From an uncultured bacterium (GTDB lineage: Bacteria > DUMJ01), in the NCBI GenBank assembly GCA_937958695.1, contig CALGNK010000011.1:1-64000 (forward strand): a DNA stretch of 64,000 bases, written 5' to 3'. The notes under the pieces were generated by a model. It searched no databases and had not been told where the DNA came from. It saw only the letters and a list, made by a program, of their open reading frames with translations. The translations under genes were made by a program, and so were the position numbers. Below, one piece after another: positions 9,357 to 18,626 of the stretch. Numbering within the stretch: position 1 is the stretch's first letter; each line of letters starts with the position of its first letter.

Positions 9357-11329
9357 TATCTCTTTACCGGTTGTCCTAAGATTTCTCTCAACTTAATAAT
9401 TTCGTCACGTATCTTTGCTGCCTTTTCAAACTCCAGATTCTCAGCAGCTCTTCTCATTTCCTTCTCCAAGAATTTTAGTCTCTTGGCTATCTCTTTTTTA
9501 GAGAGCTCCTCCACATTGTAAATCTCTTCTTCTTCGGCTACCTCTAACATATCTTTTACCTCTTTCTTTATAGAGGTGGGAGTTATGTTATGGAGCTTAT
9601 TATACTCTAACTGTGCCATCCTTCTTCTATTTGTCTCTTCTATAGCCCTTCTCATAGAAGAAGTGACAAAATCTGCATACATTATGACTCTACCATTTAT
9701 ATTCCTTGCCGCCCTTCCCATAACCTGTATGAGGGATCTCTCTGACCTTAAGAACCCTTCCTTATCTGCGTCTAATATTGCTACCAAGGTTACCTCTGGC
9801 AAGTCTAAGCCTTCTCTTAGGAGGTTTATCCCTACAACTACATCGTACTTTCCACTTCTAAGCCCCTTTATAATCTTTGTCCTCTCTATAGCATCTATCT
9901 CAGAATGTATATAGGTAACCTTTATATTTAACTCTTTAAGAAACTGACTTAGATCTTCCGCCATTCTCTTTGTAAGAGTAGTAACTAAAACCCTACCACC
10001 ATTATCAACCGTCTTTTTGATCTCTTTTATAAGGTCTTCTATCTGTCCTTCGGTTGGTCTTATCTGTATTTCAGGATCAGGAACACCGGTTGGCCTTATA
10101 AGCTGTTCTACTACCTGACTAGATACTTCTAATTCGTATGGACCAGGAGTGGCAGAAACAAATATTGTCTGTCCTACAATATTTATAAACTCGTCGAATT
10201 TCAATGGCCTATTGTCTAGCGCTGATGGGAGCCTAAAACCATATTCCACTAATGTTTCTTTTCTAGACCTATCACCCTCATACATACCCCTAAGTTGTGG
10301 TATCGTCACGTGAGATTCGTCGATAAAAAGCAAGAAATCTTTAGGGAAGTAGTCTATAAGTGTATATGGTCTTTCCCCAGGTTTACGACCACTTAGATGT
10401 CTTGAATAATTCTCTATACCTGGACAGTATCCAATCTCTAATAACATCTCTATATCGTAGAGGGTTCTAGATTCAAGCCTCTGCGCTTCTAGTAATTTCC
10501 CTTGAGACCTAAACTCTTTCAATCTTTCTTCAAGTTCAGCCTTTATACTCTCTACCGCTCTAAGGAGCTTGCTCCTTGTGGTTACAAAGTGCTTGGCTGG
10601 ATAGATAACGATAGTCTTTAAAGTACCTAGGATCTCACCGGTTACAGGGTCAAACTCTATAATTCTATCAACAGTATCTCCGAAACAATCTACCCTGTAG
10701 ATAATCTCCTCTGAAGATGGGAATATTTCTATAATATCTCCTCTTACCCTAAAATTGCCTCTACCAAGCTCCGTATCGTTTCTCTCATACTGTAGGTCAA
10801 CAAGTTTATCCAAAAGTGCCTCTCTATCTATAGTATCTCCAACCCTTATCTGTGCAGTAATCTCTTGGTAGTCTTCTGGAGAACCTAAACCATAGATACA
10901 GGAGACACTTGCAACTATTATGACATCCCTACGCTCCATAAGTGCCTGTGTTGCCGAATGTCTCATCCTATCAATCTCATCGTTTATCGATGCATCCTTT
11001 TCTATATACGTATCAGTGGTAGGTATATAAGCCTCAGGTTGATAGTAGTCGTAATAGCTGATAAAATATTCTACCGCATTATAGGGGAAGAACGTCTTAA
11101 ACTCGCTGTATAGTTGTGCAGCCAATGTCTTATTATGGGCAATAACAAGGGTTGGCCTTTGTACCCTCTCTATAACATTAGCCATAGTGAATGTTTTACC
11201 ACTTCCGGTTACCCCTAAGAGGGTCTGAAATCTGTAACCCTTATTTAATCCTTCTACTAGTTTTTCTATAGCCTGAGGCTGATCACCAGTGGGCTTAAAA
11301 TTAGAAACCAATCTAAACTCTTTATTCAT
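9356..11329 (-). CDS. uvrB: Excinuclease ABC subunit B
   Basis: A 657-residue helicase-like damage verification subunit. Walker A is [16 protein letters not shown] near residue 40. The beta-hairpin region that pinches the DNA strand is [20 protein letters not shown]. Helicase motif II is DESHVT and motif VI is QVMGRAARN. The C-terminal UVR domain ([22 protein letters not shown]) matches the UvrC partner motif. It is the first gene of the seven-gene repair operon. The upstream region holds an extended -10 element but no obvious SOS box. Confidence 0.97.
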   Translation of the reverse strand: MNKEFRLVSNFKPTGDQPQAIEKLVEGLNKGYRFQTLLGVTGSGKTFTMANVIERVQRPTLVIAHNKTLAAQLYSEFKTFFPYNAVEYFISYYDYYQPEAYIPTTDTYIEKDASINDEIDRMRHSATQALMERRDVIIVASVSCIYGLGSPEDYQEITAQIRVGDTIDREALLDKLVDLQYERNDTELGRGNFRVRGDIIEIFPSSEEIIYRVDCFGDTVDRIIEFDPVTGEILGTLKTIVIYPAKHFVTTRSKLLRAVESIKAELEERLKEFRSQGKLLEAQRLESRTLYDIEMLLEIGYCPGIENYSRHLSGRKPGERPYTLIDYFPKDFLLFIDESHVTIPQLRGMYEGDRSRKETLVEYGFRLPSALDNRPLKFDEFINIVGQTIFVSATPGPYELEVSSQVVEQLIRPTGVPDPEIQIRPTEGQIEDLIKEIKKTVDNGGRVLVTTLTKRMAEDLSQFLKELNIKVTYIHSEIDAIERTKIIKGLRSGKYDVVVGINLLREGLDLPEVTLVAILDADKEGFLRSERSLIQVMGRAARNINGRVIMYADFVTSSMRRAIEETNRRRMAQLEYNKLHNITPTSIKKEVKDMLEVAEEEEIYNVEELSKKEIAKRLKFLEKEMRRAAENLEFEKAAKIRDEIIKLREILGQPVKR

Positions 11330-11346
11330 AGTATACCTCTTAGTAA

Positions 11347-11355
11347 ATTATAACA
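11347..11355 (-). promoter_or_regulatory. Extended -10 promoter of the uvrB operon
   Basis: On the minus strand the sequence TGTTATAAT (TG-N-TATAAT) lies about 18 bases before the uvrB start codon and immediately after the terminator of the upstream GH4 gene. No convincing -35 box is seen 17 bases upstream, which fits extended -10 promoters. A LexA-type operator could not be recognised. Confidence 0.55.
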
Positions 11356-11360
11356 CAGAA

Positions 11361-11398
11361 ATAAAAATGACAGCCTCCAACATAGTAAGGAGGCTGTC
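11361..11398 (-). terminator. Intrinsic terminator after the GH4 gene
   Basis: A perfect 10-bp stem GACAGCCTCC / GGAGGCTGTC (11369-11378 with 11389-11398) encloses a 10-base loop. On the minus strand it is followed by ATTTTTAT. It lies 27 bases past the GH4 stop codon and separates that transcript from the uvrB promoter. Confidence 0.85.
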
Positions 11399-11424
11399 TA
11401 TTCTATCTTGTCTTGGCAAATCTA

Positions 11425-12780
11425 CTATTTATAATGTTCTCTAAGCTCAGTATTCCAATCCTGATTTAGCAATTCTTCTAGAAGATTCTTTGCCTGTCCA
11501 AATGACTTTGTCCTATGGTCTTCTGCAATCATAAGTAAAAGACTCATTCTATCTCTATCCCTAAATGCCTGAAGAATATTTTCCATCCTCCACCATCTTG
11601 GGGCTATAATATGCACCATCAATCTATTTGGAAGCTTCTCAATCTTTTCTCTCTCTATAGTGTCCTTACCTACAACAACAGGAACCTCTACCACCACATC
11701 ATCTGGGATTCCTTCTATCGCCCCATTATTTGGAACATTTAAGATAAGCCTAAGTTTTTTATCATTTACTACGGAGTCTATAAATGGAACAATAGACTCC
11801 GAGCTTGGTAACATCGAAAATTCTCTAGCTAGACTAATCTCTTTATTCTCATAAGCCATCATCATTGATCTAAGTCTAAGTTTTAAACCAAAGAGATACA
11901 TTGTCCAACCAATCTCAGAATCTGGTCCTCCTGAAGAGAACCACCTCTTCTTTGTCTCTAAGTCTGTGTTAAACCACCAAGGAGAAACACTCCTTACCGT
12001 ATCCCCAACTGGGAATAGACCATAGAGTCTATACATCTCTATAACTGCTGGGCAGAGCTGATAGCCCCAAGGATTATTTAGATACTCTTCGCTCTGAAAA
12101 TATTTTGCTGATTCTTTTTCTATCCACTCATCAAGAATTGGATAACCATCTTTCCCCTGATACAAAAACTTTGTCAGCCAGATACAGTGATTGAATCCAG
12201 CAACCTGAAAATATACATCCTCATCCTTTAGTCCCATCAACTTCGTTACCATCTTAAACTCTTCCGCTCCATGACAAAAACCTATAGCCTTTAGTTTTGT
12301 CTCTCTCACAACAAGATTTGTCCCTTCAAACACAGGATTAGATACCTGCAAGAAGTATGCATTTGGGTTTATTCTCTCCAGATCTCTTGCTAAGTCTAAG
12401 ATAAATTTTAGTTGTTTAAATGCAGCAAAGCCTCCATAGTAGTCACTTACTTTATCCCCTATCCCTCTATAATAACCATGTCTCTCTGCTATATCCCTCT
12501 CTGCCTCCATAAATCCGTAACCACCAACCTTTACCGTATTTATTACAAAGTCTGCTCCATCTAATGCTCTTTCTCTATCTGTAGTTTTCTCTAGCTTCAA
12601 ATCAGCAGAAACCTCCTTCATATATCTTGATGCCAGATCATAAACCATGTCTAATCTCTTCTCGTCAATATCCATAAAAGTAACAGTACTTCTATATAAG
12701 TCCTTAGCTAAGGCCAAATCTCTAATAAGACTAGCAGAAAAAGCTACACTACCAGCACCAATAATAGAAATCTTAGGCAC
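11425..12780 (-). CDS. Glycoside hydrolase family 4 enzyme, candidate alpha-glucuronidase
   Basis: GH4 enzymes cleave glycosides by an NAD- and Mn-dependent oxidation-elimination mechanism. The N-terminal Rossmann motif ISIIGAGSVAFS binds NAD; the metal-binding Cys and His lie in GFCHGAEEF near residue 170, and a second metal His in GFNHCIWL. In GH4 the residues after the Cys vary with specificity, and a CHG pattern is known from the Thermotoga alpha-glucuronidases, whereas galactosidases carry CHS. I therefore lean to alpha-glucuronidase, but the substrate is inference. I chose the GTG at 12780, six bases after AAGGAGGTG; a GTG nine bases earlier lies inside that ribosome site. It is downstream of the SagB-like gene in one operon. 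Confidence 0.88.
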   Translation of the reverse strand: MPKISIIGAGSVAFSASLIRDLALAKDLYRSTVTFMDIDEKRLDMVYDLASRYMKEVSADLKLEKTTDRERALDGADFVINTVKVGGYGFMEAERDIAERHGYYRGIGDKVSDYYGGFAAFKQLKFILDLARDLERINPNAYFLQVSNPVFEGTNLVVRETKLKAIGFCHGAEEFKMVTKLMGLKDEDVYFQVAGFNHCIWLTKFLYQGKDGYPILDEWIEKESAKYFQSEEYLNNPWGYQLCPAVIEMYRLYGLFPVGDTVRSVSPWWFNTDLETKKRWFSSGGPDSEIGWTMYLFGLKLRLRSMMMAYENKEISLAREFSMLPSSESIVPFIDSVVNDKKLRLILNVPNNGAIEGIPDDVVVEVPVVVGKDTIEREKIEKLPNRLMVHIIAPRWWRMENILQAFRDRDRMSLLLMIAEDHRTKSFGQAKNLLEELLNQDWNTELREHYK

Positions 12781-12796
12781 AAAAATCACCTCCTTG

Positions 12797-13459
12797 CTAT
12801 TTTCTTCCTATTGGGATTAGATAGATCGGAGTCTCTCCTCTTTCTAGATTTAAAACCTTCTTTACCCCTTCATCATCAAATGCGCCAACAACCACCATAC
12901 CAAGTCCTAACGATTCACATTGTAAGTATACGTTTTGTGCACTATGTCCTGCCTCCATATATACATATCTGATTCCTCTTTCTCCATATTTTCTAGTGGT
13001 TCTTTCAAAAATAGCAGATATTACCATGACTACCGGTGCATCTTTTATACAATCTTGCATAAGAGAAACCCTATAGAGATCCATTCTCTTATCCCCAGAA
13101 GAAAAGAGAATAATATCATGATTTTGAGGTCTATACCTATATATGCCTGGAGTCAGATCTTTTACATTACCTACAACTATATAAACCTCTAGAGGATAAA
13201 GCGCACCTGCGGAAGGGGCAGTTCTAAAACCCGTCCTTTTATCTGTAATCCCCTGTGCAGACCATAGAATCTGTGAGATTTCTTGAATTGTTAGAGGTTC
13301 ATTTCTATACTCTCTTACAGACCTCCTCTTAAGTATCGCCTCTTCTACAGAGACATTACTAGAAAATCTTGGTTGAGGTAACTTTACTATTTTATTTTGT
13401 GCAGAGGTAATAAGGGGTAATAAGATTAAGAATAAACCTAAAAATATAAAAATTTTCAA
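12797..13459 (-). CDS. Exported SagB/ThcOx-type nitroreductase-fold oxidoreductase
   Basis: A 220-residue protein with a signal peptide or lipophilic anchor (about residues 1-20, FLGLFLILLPLITSAQ). The following nitroreductase fold carries the flavin-binding opening ILKRRSVREYRNEPLT, the TAPSAGALYPLEVYIV strand typical of SagB/ThcOx dehydrogenases, and EAGHSAQNVYLQCESLGLG. In RiPP clusters such flavoenzymes oxidise azolines to azoles, but a secreted stand-alone form has no settled role. It starts with TTG (13459) behind GGGGTGAT and overlaps the stop of a 43-residue secreted peptide gene by two bases, so the pair is translationally coupled. Confidence 0.75.
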   Translation of the reverse strand: MKIFIFLGLFLILLPLITSAQNKIVKLPQPRFSSNVSVEEAILKRRSVREYRNEPLTIQEISQILWSAQGITDKRTGFRTAPSAGALYPLEVYIVVGNVKDLTPGIYRYRPQNHDIILFSSGDKRMDLYRVSLMQDCIKDAPVVMVISAIFERTTRKYGERGIRYVYMEAGHSAQNVYLQCESLGLGMVVVGAFDDEGVKKVLNLERGETPIYLIPIGRK

Positions 13460-13587
13460 TATATCACCCCGTAGTCAGATAAGTTATATAATCCTCCAGG
13501 AACTGGCTTTTCCTGAGAAAAGGCAAGAAAAACATTCCCCAAACTTAGAAAAAGGATCAGCGCAAACATCAAAAATCTTTTACTCAT
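13456..13587 (-). CDS. Small secreted peptide, 43 residues, coupled to the SagB-like gene
   Basis: An ATG at 13587 follows AGGAGGTGGAGATA, a strong ribosome site with good spacing. The frame codes a basic start (MSKRF), a hydrophobic core of about 17 residues ending in FLAFSQ, and a mature part beginning [16 protein letters not shown]. The stop overlaps the TTG start of the SagB-like gene. There are no cysteines, and one Ser and no Thr in the mature segment, so it is a poor azole substrate. It may be a short exported peptide that works with the oxidoreductase, or a leader that sets its translation. No family is recognised. Confidence 0.55.
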   Translation of the reverse strand: MSKRFLMFALILFLSLGNVFLAFSQEKPVPGGLYNLSDYGVIY

Positions 13588-13603
13588 TATCTCCACCTCC
13601 TAT

Positions 13604-13632
13604 TTGAATTTTTGCTCTAACTCTAGTATACT
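13604..13632 (+). promoter_or_regulatory. Promoter of the GH3 beta-glucosidase gene
   Basis: A -35 box TTGAAT (13604-13609), a 17-base spacer and a -10 box TATACT (13627-13632) predict transcription starting near 13639. This excludes any start codon upstream of that point and supports the ATG at 13673. Confidence 0.7.
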
Positions 13633-13654
13633 ACTAAACAGATTCGATTTACAA
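13625..13654 (-). promoter_or_regulatory. Divergent promoter of the small peptide-SagB-GH4 operon
   Basis: On the minus strand TTGTAA (13654-13649) is followed after 18 bases by TATACT (13630-13625). The -10 is part of the palindrome AGTATACT (13625-13632), which also supplies the -10 of the GH3 promoter on the opposite strand. Confidence 0.55.
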
Positions 13655-13672
13655 GTAGAGGAGGTGTTACTG

Positions 13673-15922
13673 ATGGAGAGAAATATCAAAAAGATAATCT
13701 CTCAGATGACCCTTGAAGAGAAGGCAAGTCTCTGTTCTGGTTTAGATATGTGGCACACAAAGCCGATAGAGAGGCTAGGTATCCCTTCCATTATGATGAC
13801 CGATGGACCTCATGGGGTTAGAAAACAAGTAGGACCCAATTTTTCTGATAGTGCCCCTGCTACCTGTTTTCCTACAGCCTCCTGCTTAGCTAGTTCTTGG
13901 GATAGAGCACTAATAGAAAAGGTTGGCAAGGCTATAGGAGAGGAATGTCAGGCAGAGGGAGTATCGATTATACTTGGACCTGCAGTTAATATAAAACGGT
14001 CACCTCTGGGTGGGAGAAATTTTGAGTATTTCTCTGAAGATCCATATCTTTCTTCAGAACTTGCCAAGAGCTATATATCAGGAGTTCAAAGTCAAGGTGT
14101 TGGGACATCAATAAAGCATTTTGCAGCAAATAATCAAGAGCATAGAAGACTCACAATAGATGAAATAATAGATGAGAGGACTTTAAGAGAGATATACCTA
14201 GCCAGTTTTGAAAATGCAGTAAAATATGCGCAACCTTGGACGGTTATGTCCGCCTATAATAAAATTAACGGTAAGTACTGTAGCGAAAATGAGTTTATCC
14301 TTACAAAGGTATTAAAAGAAGAGTGGGGTCATGAAGGATTTGTTGTCTCCGACTGGGGAGCTGTTGATGATAGGGTCTCTGCACTTATGGCAGGTTTAGA
14401 ATTAGAAATGCCATCAAGTTATGGTATAAATGACAAAAAGATAGTCGAAGCAATAAAAAGTGGTAAACTTCCAGAAGAGGTCTTAGATAGGGCTGTAGAA
14501 AGATTACTGAGAATCATCTTTAAGGCTATAGATAATAAAAAGGAAGGGGCTACTTATGATAAACTAGCCCATCATAATTTGGCTAGGGATATAGCAAAGG
14601 AGTGCATAGTTCTTCTGAAAAATGAAGATAATATACTACCGCTAAAGAAAAAAGGGAGTATTGCTATTATAGGAGCATTTGCCAAAAAACCTAGATTTGA
14701 AGGAGGAGGAAGCTCTCATGTAAATCCTACTATGGTAGATATTCCTTATGAGGAAATAGAAAAGATTGTAGGAAATGATACAAAACTTCTCTATGCCCAA
14801 GGTTATGATCCTGATACCGAAGAGATAGACAAAAACCTTATAGTTGAAGCAAAAGAGACCGCTAAAAAGGCTGATATCGCAGTTATCTTTGCCGGTTTAC
14901 CAGATAACTATGAGTCTGAGGGGTATGACAGAGCTCATATGCGTATGCCAGAGAGTCATAACAGATTAATCTCTGAAGTAGCCGATGTGCAGAAGAATAC
15001 GGTTGTCGTTCTATTCAACGGTTCACCTGTAGAGATGCCCTGGATAGAAAATGTTAAGGGGCTAATTGAGGCATATCTACCGGGACAGGGAGGAGGTAAT
15101 GCCATAGCAGAAATTCTCTTTGGACTTACCAATCCTTGTGGAAAGTTAGCTGAGACATTTCCTCAAAAATTAAATCATAACCCATCATATCTTAACTTTC
15201 CCGGTGAAGATGATAGAGTAGAATACAGAGAGGGCATATTCATTGGTTATAGATACTATGATAAGAAAGGTATAGAACCACTGTTCCCATTTGGCTATGG
15301 TCTAAGTTATACTACGTTCGAATACACTGGAATCTCTGTTGATAAAAAAGAGATAAATGATAATGAGACGGTTACTGTAACAGTTAAGGTTAAAAATATT
15401 GGAAATATGGCTGGAAAAGAGATTGTTCAGCTCTATATAAGAGATATAGATAGTAGTGCAATAAGACCTGAGAAGGAACTGAAGGGGTTTGAGAAGGTAG
15501 AGTTACAGCCAGGAGAGGAGAAATCTGTAATATTTACCCTAGATAAGAGGTCCTTTGCATACTACAATGTTGATATAAAGGATTGGTATGTAGAGACAGG
15601 TGACTTTGAGATACTAGTTGGAAGCTCCTCTAGGGATATTCAACTTAAGGAGACTATAAAGGTAAACTCTACTACAAAAATAAAGAAGCGATTCACTAGA
15701 AACACCCCAATAGGAGACCTATTAGAAGATCCTATAGGTGCTTTTATCTTTAAGCAGATCATGGATCAGATAAAACAGAATGTCCCATTCTTAGAAGGTG
15801 CAGAAACGTCTCCAATGATGATGGCAATATTTAGATATATGCCTTTAAGAGGCCTTATTCCCTTTAGTAGGGGAGCATTTACTGAAGAGATGCTAAATGA
15901 GCTTTTAGCTAAACTTCAGTAA
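13673..15922 (+). CDS. Beta-glucosidase, glycoside hydrolase family 3
   Basis: From the ATG at 13673, ten bases after the end of GAGGAGG, the protein has 749 residues. Domain order is the GH3 TIM barrel, the alpha/beta sandwich and a fibronectin III-like domain. The catalytic nucleophile Asp lies in [24 protein letters not shown] is the conserved substrate-binding stretch. The fibronectin-like part begins near [16 protein letters not shown] further 80 C-terminal residues (from [17 protein letters not shown]) form an extension found in some clostridial GH3 enzymes. There is no signal peptide, so it probably hydrolyses imported beta-glucosides or xylosides in the cytoplasm. Confidence 0.93.
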   Translation: MERNIKKIISQMTLEEKASLCSGLDMWHTKPIERLGIPSIMMTDGPHGVRKQVGPNFSDSAPATCFPTASCLASSWDRALIEKVGKAIGEECQAEGVSIILGPAVNIKRSPLGGRNFEYFSEDPYLSSELAKSYISGVQSQGVGTSIKHFAANNQEHRRLTIDEIIDERTLREIYLASFENAVKYAQPWTVMSAYNKINGKYCSENEFILTKVLKEEWGHEGFVVSDWGAVDDRVSALMAGLELEMPSSYGINDKKIVEAIKSGKLPEEVLDRAVERLLRIIFKAIDNKKEGATYDKLAHHNLARDIAKECIVLLKNEDNILPLKKKGSIAIIGAFAKKPRFEGGGSSHVNPTMVDIPYEEIEKIVGNDTKLLYAQGYDPDTEEIDKNLIVEAKETAKKADIAVIFAGLPDNYESEGYDRAHMRMPESHNRLISEVADVQKNTVVVLFNGSPVEMPWIENVKGLIEAYLPGQGGGNAIAEILFGLTNPCGKLAETFPQKLNHNPSYLNFPGEDDRVEYREGIFIGYRYYDKKGIEPLFPFGYGLSYTTFEYTGISVDKKEINDNETVTVTVKVKNIGNMAGKEIVQLYIRDIDSSAIRPEKELKGFEKVELQPGEEKSVIFTLDKRSFAYYNVDIKDWYVETGDFEILVGSSSRDIQLKETIKVNSTTKIKKRFTRNTPIGDLLEDPIGAFIFKQIMDQIKQNVPFLEGAETSPMMMAIFRYMPLRGLIPFSRGAFTEEMLNELLAKLQ

Positions 15923-17707
15923 TTATCCTGCTCCACCACCACCTCCACCACCGCCTCCACCTCCTCCGCCACTGGAGAATCCACCCCCTCCACCGGAGGA
16001 TGGAGAATAATAGGCGGCGGAGCGAACCGCTGAAGAAAAGCTATTTATCATACTGGCAAAGGCGGCAAAATCTGCTCCTCTTGTATATGAATGTAGTATT
16101 GGGGAATTACTAAGATCCTGTGAAACTTCTGGCACAAGTATCCTCATACCTTTTGCAACCTTATCTGCAATACCAAGCGAAATTCCATATATAAGATACT
16201 TTTCCCAGAGGATTATAGATTCTGGAGGCATACTCTTTAGTTGACTAAAATCCGAAAGAAATCTCTTTAGATTGTTCCATCTTTTGTAATGTAAAGCCCC
16301 TACCTCTGTCCTCTTATTAAACCCTGGTCTAAATACAACAGTTATAATAAAACCTAAGAACCAACTTATAAGAGAGCCGATTCCTATTCCAATAACAGGA
16401 TCCCAAGCTGGAGAGTAGAGTCTTCCAAACTTAACGATAATTGCATAAAGTATCACACAGAATAATCCTATTGCAAAAAGATAAGAAGTTATCTCTCCTG
16501 CCAATCTAGCCCCCTTATCATCAAAGAAATTAAGCTCCTGAACCTTACTCTTTACCGAATCTTCCCACCGCTTATACACCCTTTGAAACTTAAGAGGATT
16601 ATCCTCTATTTCCCTCTTTAGGATAGAAAATAAGAAACCTCCCTCTTTCCATTTTATTCCATCTAGAAAATCTAACACATATATTTCAAAGGGATCTAAC
16701 TTGCTTCTATCTTTATCCTTTCTCAACGAGAGTAAATAGTCATCTCCGATCGGAGTCATATCTATATATCCCTTATGGACTAGATCCAATATTGTTGCAG
16801 TAAAATCCTTTGAAGATGGACTCATTGACCTTAGATCCATAAGTGCACCTACTACAGCAGGAGGATAGTCATATGGAATTTCTCTCTCATATATAGCCTG
16901 GTATCTTACTTTTGGTTCTTTTCCATATACAAAGTAGAGGTATATAAAAATAAAGATCATAGAAAGGAAAATCCCCAATCCCCCAAGGATAGCAATAGAA
17001 AGATATAACTGCTCCCTTCTAGTCTGCCTTGTAAATTGTTCTTCTTCTCTAAGGATTGCCTCTAGCATATCTTTATTAATCCTATTGGCTCCATCGTAAG
17101 AAGATAGAACAGTTGTAGGGAAAAGGGCTCTTATCTCAACCCACTGATGTGCAGAAACATCCTCTGTCTCTAGAGAAAAACCATCAAGTCCTTCTAGTAT
17201 ATCTACTCTTCCAGGTAACCTAGGATGACCCCATACGTATAACAAATCTCTAAATAAAGCAGGCTTAGGCAAAAAGACTTTTACTTTCAGGGTTCCTACT
17301 TTCACATCCCAACCTTCGGGCCAGACCTTCCAGTATAGTTCTGCTATATCGTTATATACCTTAAGTGCCCTTTTTAATCTATAGGAAAGCCTAAATATCC
17401 TATCCTCATTCTCTGCAGAAAAACTCCACTTTATCCTAACAACATTACTTTTAAATTCTATAGTGTAAGGCTCGGTGGCAGATATCTCATCAATAATTAC
17501 GCCGGAGGTAGGAATATCAACGTAGGCATAAGAAAATCTGCCACTAAAAGAAAACTTAAGGGAATAATCCCATCTAAGGCTTCCATCATCAAGGACATCT
17601 ATCTTACAGTTTACCTCTGGAAGCCAGTAACTCTTTCCGTAAACGGGAGAAACGATAAAAAAGAAGATAAAAAATACTACTATTAGCCAAGGCAACCTCT
17701 CTTTCAT
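15923..17707 (-). CDS. DUF2207 membrane protein with poly-glycine C-terminus
   Basis: A 594-residue protein with a signal peptide (residues 1-24), an extracytoplasmic beta-rich DUF2207 domain up to about residue 220, a transmembrane segment near 235-258 (LYLSIAILGGLGIFLSMIFI), and a central cytoplasmic region with the winged-helix-like stretch YEREIPYDYPPAVVGALMDL. A pair of helices follows near 410-465. The tail is almost pure glycine after SSGGGGGFSSG, a feature recurrent in this family and thought to be disordered. Function is unknown. It lies eight bases after a DeoR regulator, so the two probably form an operon, and it is convergent with the GH3 gene with no gap. Confidence 0.8.
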   Translation of the reverse strand: MKERLPWLIVVFFIFFFIVSPVYGKSYWLPEVNCKIDVLDDGSLRWDYSLKFSFSGRFSYAYVDIPTSGVIIDEISATEPYTIEFKSNVVRIKWSFSAENEDRIFRLSYRLKRALKVYNDIAELYWKVWPEGWDVKVGTLKVKVFLPKPALFRDLLYVWGHPRLPGRVDILEGLDGFSLETEDVSAHQWVEIRALFPTTVLSSYDGANRINKDMLEAILREEEQFTRQTRREQLYLSIAILGGLGIFLSMIFIFIYLYFVYGKEPKVRYQAIYEREIPYDYPPAVVGALMDLRSMSPSSKDFTATILDLVHKGYIDMTPIGDDYLLSLRKDKDRSKLDPFEIYVLDFLDGIKWKEGGFLFSILKREIEDNPLKFQRVYKRWEDSVKSKVQELNFFDDKGARLAGEITSYLFAIGLFCVILYAIIVKFGRLYSPAWDPVIGIGIGSLISWFLGFIITVVFRPGFNKRTEVGALHYKRWNNLKRFLSDFSQLKSMPPESIILWEKYLIYGISLGIADKVAKGMRILVPEVSQDLSNSPILHSYTRGADFAAFASMINSFSSAVRSAAYYSPSSGGGGGFSSGGGGGGGGGGGGGAG

Positions 17708-17715
17708 CTCTCACC

Positions 17716-18486
17716 TTACACAAGTATAAGATTTATACCAAACTTTCTAATATCATTCGCTATCTTCTCATCTAAATCCTTATCAGTAATTATCATATTA
17801 ACCCTTTCTAATGAAGCAACAGTAGCATACTCTACTTTCCCAAATTTACTAGAATCAGCAACAAGAATTATCTCCCTAGCGCTATTCATCATTACCTGCT
17901 TTAGATGAGCTATCTGTATATTTATCTCAGTAAGACCCTTTTCTACATCGACACCATGAATAGCCAAGAAAAATTTACTTGCGTTTATCTTAGAAAAGAA
18001 CTCCTCTGTCTGAGGCCCATAAAGAGAATAACCTATAGGATTGAATATCCCTCCTGGCATTATCACAGTTATTCCGTCTTTACCTCCCAACTCTGCAGTA
18101 ACTTTTAGAGATGGCGTAATAACTGTAAGGTTATCCACATTCTTGATATGCCTTGCTATGTGTGGAGTAGTGCTTCCAGAATCTATAATAATAGTCTCTC
18201 CATCTTTTATCATCTCTGCAGCAGTCATACCAATCTTACGTTTTTGAACAGCATGTTCTCTAGCCCTTTTGGCAAAGTCTATATCTACTATGGATTCCCT
18301 GTTTAATGTTGCCGAACCGTGCTCCTTTATAATTAGCCCTTCTTCTTTTAATTTAAACAGGTCATGTCTTATAGTCTCTCTACTAACATTAAAAAGCTTG
18401 CAAAGTGTCGAAACTCTAACACTATTGTTTTCTATAAGAAGTTCTAAAATCTTTTCTCTTCTCTCCCTAGATGTAGGTCTACTCAT
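17716..18486 (-). CDS. DeoR/GlpR-family transcriptional regulator
   Basis: A 256-residue repressor. The N-terminal winged helix-turn-helix has the family signature RREKILELLIENNSVRVSTL, later FNVSRETIRHDLFKLKEEGL. The C-terminal DeoR sensor domain shows IDSGSTTPHIARHI, the phosphosugar-binding loop, and later ILVADSSKFGK. Such proteins repress sugar catabolic genes and release DNA when a sugar phosphate binds. The adjacent GH3, GH4 and DUF2207 genes are candidate targets, but no operator is identified. An extended -10 (TGATAAAAT) lies about 40 bases upstream of the start. Confidence 0.92.
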   Translation of the reverse strand: MSRPTSRERREKILELLIENNSVRVSTLCKLFNVSRETIRHDLFKLKEEGLIIKEHGSATLNRESIVDIDFAKRAREHAVQKRKIGMTAAEMIKDGETIIIDSGSTTPHIARHIKNVDNLTVITPSLKVTAELGGKDGITVIMPGGIFNPIGYSLYGPQTEEFFSKINASKFFLAIHGVDVEKGLTEINIQIAHLKQVMMNSAREIILVADSSKFGKVEYATVASLERVNMIITDKDLDEKIANDIRKFGINLILV

Positions 18487-18626
18487 CTTTCATCTCCCTT
18501 TTTACAAGTTTACCTTTATTTTATCACAACCTTGCAATTTTGGGTATAATATCTCATAGAAAGTCAAGTTTATAAAACATATTTACTCTAAATTCCAAGT
18601 TTTGATTCTGGAGGAGGTGATGGGGT

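Noticed and set aside
13604-13672. Upstream in-frame ATG-like extension of the GH3 gene (23 extra codons)
   Set aside because: It starts inside the -35 box of the gene's own promoter and has no ribosome site; the ATG at 13673 is better.
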